Assembly (NCBI GenBank): GCA_963457665.1
Contig: OY735215.1
Location: 35,148,172 to 35,212,171 of the forward strand
Origin: Thysanoteuthis rhombus
Taxonomy: Eukaryota; Mollusca; Cephalopoda; Oegopsida; Thysanoteuthidae
Reading direction: 5' to 3'
Length of the DNA: 64,000 bases
Shown: in pieces, positions 60,399-64,000 of the stretch
How the letters are laid out: each line of letters starts with the position of its first letter
How positions within the stretch are numbered: position 1 is the stretch's first letter
Made by a program: the position numbers and the translations under genes
Notes under the pieces: model-generated
Seen by the model: only the letters and a program-made list of their open reading frames with translations
Told to the model about the DNA's origin: nothing
Database searches by the model: none

Positions 60399-62880
60399 AT
60401 GTGTAATATATATAGTGCTCCCTTCTTCAGGGCTGAGTACTCTTAGGTAGCTATTATAGCAATGCTCTTCCAACTCTGGAATGGAGCACTATGGTGGATG
60501 GGGAATTGTGTGTAAATGAATATATCGCTTCATTCAGTCCTACCGACCATCCAGTTCTGCGTAGGGCAGGGGTAAAATACCAGCCTCTGGGTCTGCGAAA
60601 GTTTTGATCCTACCTCGTGGTACTGGAACGAATATTGAATAGTCTATAGCCACACTGAAGAGTTATAATACAACAAAACAGCTGTCTGTGGATGACACAA
60701 TTATTAATTATTATTTTTTATATATGTACATATTAATTACATGCACACCGTCAGTGATGCAAATAATTGTACAGTCAATGTCTTTAGATTTTCTATTGTT
60801 TAATTACAGGCCCTCCTTTGCTGCCGCTTGGATGAATTTGGGCATTGTAGAGGCTTCCATGAAAAAATATAATGAGGCTCTAATCAGCTACACCAATGCT
60901 ATTCGTCACAGGCGCAATTATCCTGACTGCTTTTATAACTTGGGCAATTTGGTAATTATCGAATTCTCGTTTTCTCAAATTTTGAAATTAAATACTTTCA
61001 TTATACTACATATTTTTCAAATATTAGTTTTTATCTTTGTTGCTTTAATACATTACCGCTGATACATTCCTCGGCCTTCTTCAAGGGTACATTGTATCTC
61101 TTATAAATAGGATATAACATAACCCTGAAGAAAGCAGCACTCCTTTGCTGCCCCACAATAGCAAAATGGTCAACCAGTCAGTACTCTAGTGTAGGAAATC
61201 AGCATACCAATTTGTCTTTTTTGTAATGTAGTCCCCCTGAAATTATGGAGATGTGAGTTGCATAATGGGTAATGGTGCAAACAAAGGAATAGGTGAGCCG
61301 AGTTCAAACTCCGGTTCAGGCTGTTTGCATTCACCTTGCCTTAATGTCCCTCAGGAAAAGCCATGAGTCCATCTCTTATGCACCACCCACCAGCTATAGG
61401 GAAAATAGTTGGGCACACTCTCTCTCTAGCCTTGGGAAGTCAATTAATCTAGGAGAAGGGCAACTCTGATAACAAACCAAAGGCATTTGGATGCCAACCT
61501 CGGACCTTCTTCCAGCAGCTAATCTGATACGAAGCATACTCTGCCTGCAAAGGCAAGAACAGGATTCTGTCAACTGGGCTTGGCAGGATCTTCATATGCT
61601 TTGCACAGGCGCTCACTTCTGTTTCATTCCATTGAAGGAGACCTGCTTCTTCTTCTAGAAATTGCTCCAAACAATTAGGAGCAAAATTCAATCCCACATA
61701 GACATTCATTCAGGGAGTCTGTACATGTTCATCAATAAATGAATTCAAACAAGTTTGGATATTTTAATGAAGCATAACAAATGAATTTCTGAGGTAAATG
61801 TTTATTAAAAAATGACAATTAAAATATACATTAAGTTTTTATTACAAGAAGTTATGAAGTGTTCCTCCACTTCTATCAGCTGAATAAAAATCACTGAATC
61901 AATTTGCTTTGTTTTGATGGATGCACCTGATAGACAGGAAAAAAATATATAATCTCAACTATGGATGGGCAGAGTTTTTTTGCTAGCATAGAAACTGTAA
62001 AAAATGGTATTAATTACACTTGGACAAATTATACAAGTATGCATTTTAATGTAAATGTACTTATTGCATGCAAAAAAAGTAAGTCTTGAACAAAACTTAT
62101 TCTTCTGTCAGTTTCGACAAATCTTCATATTCTGTTTTTTTTTTTTTGTTTTTTTTTTTTTTTTAAATTTTTAATTTTTAAACAAGGGAACAGAATCGGG
62201 TAAAAAGCAATATTTATTTTAATATAAGAAAAATCTTTTCATTTTTTTTCTTTTTTTTTTTTTTTTTTCCAATTAATGAAAAATTGGAGATGCCTATATT
62301 TAGTGCAATTAATGGAATAGTTTTCCATGCTACCACTGAGACATCACAGGAAAACAGACCCTGTTGAGCCTTGCTTTTGCTCTCTTTTTATTTGTTGGTT
62401 TCTGTCACACTAAAGCAAACAAACACAGACAAAAATGTGGGCTTTTATAGAAGATTCATAAATGTTCTTATACATACATATTTTGATTACACATTTCTTT
62501 AGAGACATATTATATTTATCAAGTAACCAAATAAAACATGACAGTAGACTAGAAGCACGAATGAGAAAATGTTTTTTGACTTGACAAACTTTCTGTTGTG
62601 TTCAACAAAATACTTGATAGAAAAATTGTTATCTAAATACACATCATTTAAGATATATATACATATAAACACATACATCAATAAGTTTATAGCCTGATTA
62701 AAAAAACGTTTATGTTACACAACGAATATTCATTTTTCAATGTAATCGCTTCCCTTGTTAATGCACTTAACCCAACACTTTTCCATTAATTGAACACTTA
62801 CAGTGGAAATTTTAGATTATAATTCAGCTAATAGCTGTGTCAGGTAATGGGTTTATAGATGTACCTCGGCTCTCTCTCCC

Positions 62881-62944
<64 letters not shown>

Positions 62945-63138
62945 TATATTATATATACATATATAATATATGTATATATATATATATATAATTTACACAT
63001 TTCTTCCACCTTGTCTTTGTTAGTTCTTGGAAACCAAACAACATGATTTGGCAATCCAAGCTTGGAGAAATGCTACCATCCTAAAACCGACGCATCTCAG
63101 TTCCTGGAGTAATATGATCATACTTCTTGATTCTCTTG
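34107..63138 (+). CDS. TMTC4: TMTC4 orthologue, 14 coding exons, 3' end outside the window
   Basis: Join: 34107-34435, 35772-35982, 37231-37318, 50032-50153, 51273-51362, 52351-52512, 53664-53866, 54765-54942, 55332-55388, 57201-57272, 57605-57684, 59012-59119, 60810-60951, 63024-63138. All introns are GT-AG and the frame stays open for 652 codons. Recalled vertebrate TMTC4 aligns along the whole length, with shared blocks [86 protein letters not shown] and AWRNAT. The Asp-Asp pair of the family is at residues 62-63 (FDDTEAI), with a luminal sequon at N95. The DUF1736-type region spans about 310-365. TPR units lie at 503-536, 537-570, 571-604 and 605-638. By family knowledge the protein sits in the ER membrane and is involved in O-mannosylation of cadherins; that activity is not shown here. 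The C-terminal TPRs and stop are missing only because the window ends. Confidence 0.95.
35370..35424. repeat. (TA)n microsatellite in TMTC4 intron 1
   Basis: About 27 uninterrupted TA units. Confidence 0.9.
35772..35982 (+). CDS. TMTC4: TMTC4 coding exon 2 (residues 110-180)
   Basis: The acceptor is TTTTTCAG ending at 35771 and the donor is GTAAGT at 35983. Encodes [20 protein letters not shown], a membrane segment, and ends with [10 protein letters not shown]. The [11 protein letters not shown] and VHPIHTE blocks are typical of TMTC proteins. The exon ends in phase 0. Confidence 0.95.
36300..36690 (+). repeat. Repeat A, full-length copy in TMTC4 intron 2
   Basis: Starts TGGTAGTCACTCAATAC. 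It contains TTTTGGCAGCATGC, GATCAATGAATGAGTTAC, GGGATCAATTTAGCATAAAC and AGATAGCCAACCAGAC, and ends near TCGATTGGAAGTTTG. Confidence 0.75.
37231..37318 (+). CDS. TMTC4: TMTC4 coding exon 3 (residues 181-210)
   Basis: The acceptor is CATATTTCAG and the donor is GTAGGT at 37319. Encodes [20 protein letters not shown], a strongly conserved TMTC block (VGRADLL) leading into a membrane helix. Ends one base into a Gly codon completed by the exon at 50032, across a 12.7-kb intron. Confidence 0.93.
40877..40909. repeat. (TA)n microsatellite in TMTC4 intron 3
   Basis: About 16 TA units preceded by GTATG variants. Confidence 0.85.
42420..42655 (+). repeat. Repeat A, 3' half in TMTC4 intron 3
   Basis: Begins at GGATCAATTTAACATGAAC and runs to GAAACCTATGCTGACAATTTC. 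A (CA)n run sits directly before it. Confidence 0.7.
43764..43786. repeat. Poly-T run in TMTC4 intron 3
   Basis: More than 20 T in a row. Confidence 0.85.
44195..44470 (+). mobile_element. tRNA-derived SINE, family 4, copy 1 (TMTC4 intron 3)
   Basis: Matches 60455-60735 along its length: GCAATGCTCTTCCAAC start, CAGTGGTAAGATGCCAGCC (A-box part), GGTTCTGATCCTAC (B box) and ACGGCTGTCTATGAATGACA near the end. Confidence 0.7.
44520..44690 (-). mobile_element. tRNA-derived SINE, family 5 (TMTC4 intron 3)
   Basis: The minus strand begins near 44690 with GTTTAGCTCAATGGTAAGAG (strong A box) and GTGGGTTTGATTCC (strong B box). It ends with a segment at about 44523-44576 that matches the arms of the palindrome at 22140-22305. 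Confidence 0.75.
44838..44905. repeat. (AT)n(GT)n microsatellite in TMTC4 intron 3
   Basis: About 26 AT units followed by eight GT units. Confidence 0.9.
47615..47865. repeat. Repeat C, copy 1 (TMTC4 intron 3)
   Basis: Shares CTATTTATGACGTCACTAG, GTTATCAATAA, TTTAGAAGGGGTCTAGGGGA and CCAATTTTCAAGTCTATAGA with 54305-54535. No coding or terminal repeats are seen. Confidence 0.6.
49218..49640. repeat. Repeat B, full copy in TMTC4 intron 3
   Basis: Shares TCATACAAATATATACTTTAG, TTCATGAAAAATCAGAGATG, GAAGATGTCAGTGG and AAGTGGCATTGGTTTACATA with copy 1. A (CA)n run (49519-49542) replaces part of the copy-1 sequence. Confidence 0.65.
49519..49542. repeat. (CA)n with CG interruptions, inside repeat B
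   Basis: CACACACGCGCGCACACACA and further CA units. Confidence 0.85.
50032..50153 (+). CDS. TMTC4: TMTC4 coding exon 4 (residues 210-250)
   Basis: The acceptor is TTTTCCAG and the donor is GTAAGT at 50154. Starts with an acidic loop ([10 protein letters not shown]) where recalled vertebrate TMTC4 has an unrelated hydrophilic linker. It then encodes a membrane helix and the diagnostic [10 protein letters not shown]. The split Gly codon and the reading frame both fit the exon ending at 37318. Confidence 0.93.
50575..50890. repeat. Degenerate minisatellite with unit TTTTGGTACTTTATATA
   Basis: GGTACT or a one-base variant recurs at 50579, 50602, 50625, 50702, 50730, 50758, 50779, 50811, 50838 and 50874, mostly preceded by TTTT or CTTTT and followed by TTATATA. 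The steps are 20-36 bases except one gap filled by a (TA)n expansion. Lies in TMTC4 intron 4. Confidence 0.75.
51273..51362 (+). CDS. TMTC4: TMTC4 coding exon 5 (residues 251-280)
   Basis: The acceptor is CTATTTTCAG and the donor is GTAAGT at 51363. The 90-nt, phase 0-0 exon encodes [20 protein letters not shown] and a basic tail, matching the position of the vertebrate segment after CKEQGIT (a helix ending in FDILV). It is the least conserved of the membrane exons, but the frame and splice sites fit exactly. Confidence 0.85.
51598..51725 (-). mobile_element. SINE family 3 monomer in TMTC4 intron 5
   Basis: Minus strand: GGAGTAGTGGTTAGG as head, a B-box-like GAGTTTGATC, and tail GTGGCTTTGTGTCAAACTAAG, which matches the unit ending near 4160. 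Confidence 0.5.
52351..52512 (+). CDS. TMTC4: TMTC4 coding exon 6 (residues 281-334)
   Basis: The acceptor is TTGTTTTAG and the donor is GTGAGA at 52513. Encodes a membrane helix ([13 protein letters not shown]), then RWRVMG and a loop with ADNPHSFIS. These match vertebrate RWRIMG and VDNPASFADS. The exon is phase 0-0. Confidence 0.93.
52706..52735. repeat. (ACAT)n microsatellite in TMTC4 intron 6
   Basis: About six ACAT units. Confidence 0.8.
52838..53310. mobile_element. hAT-type MITE in TMTC4 intron 6
   Basis: Perfect 14-bp terminal inverted repeats, CAGGGATCAGCAAC at 52838-52851 and its complement at 53297-53310. The flanks TTTTAGAT (52830-52837) and TTTTAAAT (53311-53318) are an 8-bp target duplication with one mismatch, the length expected for hAT. 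The 473-bp interior has no transposase coding. The CAGGG-TC-GCAAC terminus is common in animal hAT elements. Confidence 0.85.
53664..53866 (+). CDS. TMTC4: TMTC4 coding exon 7 (residues 335-402), core of the DUF1736 region
   Basis: The acceptor is CTTTTCTCAG and the donor is GTAAAG at 53867. Encodes [20 protein letters not shown] followed by LCFDWSMGC, the most diagnostic block of TMTC4, then a membrane helix. Ends after two bases of an Arg codon. The intron before it carries a hAT-type MITE (52838-53310). Confidence 0.96.
54060..54265 (+). mobile_element. Partial copy of the 7762-8037 element in TMTC4 intron 7
   Basis: Shares GGTTAGATT.TAT, CTGCCAGCTGTAAGAG, the tRNA-like middle and the GATGAAAAGCAA end with 7838-8045. 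The right inverted-repeat arm is largely deleted and the left arm is not evident. Confidence 0.5.
54305..54535. repeat. Repeat C, copy 2 (TMTC4 intron 7)
   Basis: Same order of landmarks as copy 1: CTATTTATGACATCGCTGA, TTTATCAATAA, GTTTAGAAGGAGTCTAGTGA, CCAATTTTCAAGTCTGTAGA. Same orientation as copy 1. Confidence 0.6.
54765..54942 (+). CDS. TMTC4: TMTC4 coding exon 8 (residues 402-461)
   Basis: The acceptor is TTTCTTCCAG and the donor is GTGAGA at 54943. Encodes [20 protein letters not shown] followed by [19 protein letters not shown], nearly the same as the vertebrate protein and part of the conserved membrane domain. Ends in phase 0. Confidence 0.96.
55332..55388 (+). CDS. TMTC4: TMTC4 coding exon 9 (residues 462-480), 57-nt membrane exon
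   Basis: Encodes [19 protein letters not shown], the last membrane helix before the TPR domain. Length 57, phase 0-0. The donor GTGAGA follows at 55389. The acceptor is unusual: ATGAAAG, with A rather than a pyrimidine at position -3, although a T-rich tract precedes it. Placement is supported by frame, hydrophobicity and position between conserved neighbours. Confidence 0.88.
55530..55825 (-). repeat. Repeat A, minus-strand partial copy in TMTC4 intron 9
   Basis: The minus strand shows the middle and 3' part (GTGTAGCCCATATGTGTG, AGAAACCTATGCTGAGAG). The 5' part is truncated near a poly-T run. Confidence 0.7.
57201..57272 (+). CDS. TMTC4: TMTC4 coding exon 10 (residues 481-504)
   Basis: The acceptor is ATCTTGCAG and the donor is GTAAAA at 57273. 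Encodes [20 protein letters not shown] plus LNAK, matching the vertebrate RSGEWRSEEQLF and CPLNAK segment that links the membrane domain to the first TPR. Phase 0-0, 72 nt. Confidence 0.95.
57605..57684 (+). CDS. TMTC4: TMTC4 coding exon 11 (TPR 1)
   Basis: The acceptor is TTTTGCAG and the donor is GTAAGT at 57685. Encodes [20 protein letters not shown] and KYHLAIK, most of TPR unit 1 (residues 503-536), with the usual small and aromatic pattern. Ends with two bases of a Lys codon. Confidence 0.95.
57764..57811. repeat. (AT)n microsatellite in TMTC4 intron 11
   Basis: About 23 uninterrupted AT units starting 80 bases after the donor at 57685. Confidence 0.9.
57885..58235 (+). mobile_element. 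Possible SINE-like repeat in TMTC4 intron 11
   Basis: A GC-richer island with CACTAAGGATTAGGGG and GAAGTTGAATCTTGTGG, weakly like A and B boxes. It lies between a (TA)n tract and an RTE fragment. No second copy is seen. Confidence 0.3.
58305..58675 (+). mobile_element. RTE LINE 3' fragment in TMTC4 intron 11
   Basis: The best preserved 3' fragment: [20 protein letters not shown], then [20 protein letters not shown], then the conserved 3' end and a short degenerate GAT tail. Sense orientation within the TMTC4 intron 57685-59011. Confidence 0.85.
59012..59119 (+). CDS. TMTC4: TMTC4 coding exon 12 (TPR 1 end and TPR 2)
   Basis: The acceptor is CTTTGCCAG and the donor is GTAAAA at 59120. Encodes [20 protein letters not shown] and the rest of TPR 2 (537-570). 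NPKY.HAMNNLGNILKERN is the vertebrate counterpart. The intron before it contains a low-copy SINE-like stretch and an RTE relic. Confidence 0.95.
60332..60412. repeat. (TA)n(TG)n microsatellite in TMTC4 intron 12
   Basis: TA units with GT and CA interruptions, ending in TG repeats, just before SINE family 4 copy 2. Confidence 0.85.
60455..60735 (+). mobile_element. tRNA-derived SINE, family 4, copy 2 (TMTC4 intron 12)
   Basis: Same layout as 44195-44470: GCAATGCTCTTCCAAC, then AGGGGTAAAATACCAGCC, TTTTGATCCTACC and ACAGCTGTCTGTGGATGACA. Both copies are in the sense orientation of TMTC4. Confidence 0.7.
60810..60951 (+). CDS. TMTC4: TMTC4 coding exon 13 (TPR 3 and start of TPR 4)
   Basis: The acceptor is TTAATTACAG and the donor is GTAATT at 60952. 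Encodes [20 protein letters not shown], then [29 protein letters not shown] and HRRKYPDCYYNLG are the vertebrate matches. Ends in phase 0, ten residues into TPR 4. Confidence 0.96.
61225..61740 (+). mobile_element. Possible SINE-like repeat in TMTC4 intron 13
   Basis: GAGTTCAAACTCCGGTTCAG near 61308 resembles a Pol III B box, preceded by ATAATGGGTAATGGT. The composition is more GC-rich than the surroundings. There is no second copy in the window, so the call is weak. Confidence 0.35.
62018..62450. repeat. Repeat B, full copy in TMTC4 intron 13
   Basis: Shares TTATACAAGTATGCATTTTAA, AATGAAAAATTGGAGATGCC, and the GTGGGCTTTTATAGAA end with copy 1. Two long poly-T runs are expanded here. Confidence 0.6.
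62677..62800 (-). mobile_element. mariner 3' end fragment in TMTC4 intron 13
   Basis: The minus strand reads [16 protein letters not shown] and then a stop, the usual mariner C-terminus, followed by a terminal sequence similar to the fragment at 33582. Confidence 0.65.
62886..62992. repeat. Long (TA)n tract ahead of the acceptor of exon 63024
   Basis: More than 100 bases of TA units with a few CA, TT and GT interruptions. It ends about 30 bases before the acceptor AG at 63022-63023. The intervening stretch (CATTTCTTCCACCTTGTC) keeps a usable pyrimidine tract. Confidence 0.9.
63024..63138 (+). CDS. TMTC4: TMTC4 coding exon 14 (TPR 4 end, start of TPR 5), last exon in window
   Basis: The acceptor is GTCTTTGTTAG and the donor is GTGAGT at 63139. 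Encodes [20 protein letters not shown], then [28 protein letters not shown] and NNMIILLD are the vertebrate matches. Ends one base into a codon, so at least one more exon lies outside. A (TA)n tract ends about 35 nt before the acceptor. Confidence 0.95.
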
Positions 63139-63279
63139 GTGAGTATTCTATTTGCATGACAAATCATTCTTAGAAGAAACTAAGAGTTACATGAGAATAT
63201 CTGCAACAGCAAAGCTCTGTTATCAGGGAACTGTTTATTATGATATGAACAGTTTGTAACATAATGGCTAATTCAATAA

Positions 63280-63697
63280 CAGGTCTAGTTAATCACTTGA
63301 TTGAAACTGATGAGTGATTGTACTTTGGCAGCATGTTGTGTTGGGGATGATTAATTGAAGAAATAGGAAAAAGAAGTGATCAATGAAGATCTAGTGCCTT
63401 TTGTTGGATCACTAAAGACAGAATTTTCAAAAAACAAGAAAGAACTCTACCGGACACAAACTATGGTATTAATTTAGCATAAATTTAAATTTACCCCTCC
63501 TGCCCAATTCGGGGGGGGGGGGGACACAAAAATAATGATAAAGAGTAAACATATGAATTACTCCTTAACCTACACTGTTGCATCCTACATGCCTACATTC
63601 ATAGACAGATAGCCAACCAGCCGACCAGAATCACTTAAAAAGTGAAGAAACCTATGATGGCGGTTTAGGGTTGACTGTTTCTAATAAGTTTGTAGGA
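63280..63697 (+). repeat. Repeat A, full-length copy after the last exon in the window
   Basis: Starts AGGTCTAGTTAATCACTTGA. It contains TTTGGCAGCATG, TTGGGGATGAT, TAGCCAACCAGCCGACCAG and GAAACCTATGATGGCGG, and ends TTTCTAATAAGTTTG. A G-run (63510-63522) lies inside. Confidence 0.75.
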
Positions 63698-64000
63698 TTA
63701 ATCAAGAACCTGGAAGTCTCACTCTGATATCTATTAATGCGGGTACTTTTTAAAAAATTTCATTTACACTAGCTCATGACCTATCCTTTCATTGAAAATT
63801 GTCATTAGTATACAAGCTTGGCTGATGGCTGCTACTGATACTGTAATACGACTGACACAATAGGAAAGAGGAGAGAAAGGTTAGAAAGTTTATTGAGGAG
63901 ATCGGAAAGAATTGGGGTCCGATGGATGTTACTAATACTATGTGATGGACCCTTACTATATGTATGATTTTACTACATGAAAGAATATATTTACCATTTT

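Noticed and set aside
1-64000. CRISPR arrays, operons, bacterial promoters and terminators, rRNA
   Set aside because: The sequence is clearly animal nuclear DNA. The only regular repeats are microsatellites, the minisatellite at 50575 and dispersed elements.
1-64000. Retroviruses, LTR elements, Polintons or other capsid-bearing elements
   Set aside because: I found no paired long terminal repeats and no gag, protease, integrase or capsid motifs. The only reverse transcriptase sequence is of the RTE LINE type.

Overview
The window looks like AT-rich nuclear DNA from an invertebrate animal. It has spliced genes with GT-AG introns, many RTE-type LINE relics, tRNA-derived SINEs, mariner and hAT relics, long (TA)n tracts and poly-T runs. 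A lophotrochozoan such as a mollusc fits this repeat mix and the protein sequence, but that is inference and not certain.

One host gene can be supported: a TMTC4 orthologue (transmembrane and TPR repeat-containing protein 4) on the + strand, from the start codon at 34107 to past the right edge. Fourteen coding exons join in frame into 652 codons. They cover the multi-pass membrane part with the luminal Asp-Asp motif, the conserved DUF1736 region, and four complete TPR units of exactly 34 residues plus the start of a fifth. The last TPRs, stop codon and 3' UTR lie beyond base 64000. By family knowledge TMTC proteins are ER membrane O-mannosyltransferases acting on cadherin-type domains. The start-codon exon begins at a splice acceptor (34084), so at least one 5' UTR exon lies upstream. 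A CG-retaining, repeat-poor stretch at about 14.9-17.5 kb is the best-looking candidate promoter area.

From 1 to about 34000 I see no host coding sequence. This part is a mosaic of repeats: RTE LINE relics (the longest at 2350-3640), several tRNA-headed SINE families, mariner relics with internal deletions, and recurring families of unknown class. The same families continue in the introns, including a hAT-type MITE in intron 7 and an RTE relic in intron 12.

Most worth a second look: an RTE copy whose 5' part is inverted and which has a perfect 11-bp target duplication (twin-priming geometry); a tRNA-like unit enclosed by inverted repeats; a roughly 400-bp repeat of unknown class with eight copies; a five-codon upstream ORF whose stop overlaps the TMTC4 start as ATGA; and a 57-nt symmetric TMTC4 exon behind an unusual acceptor. 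I found no sign of a new multi-gene system.
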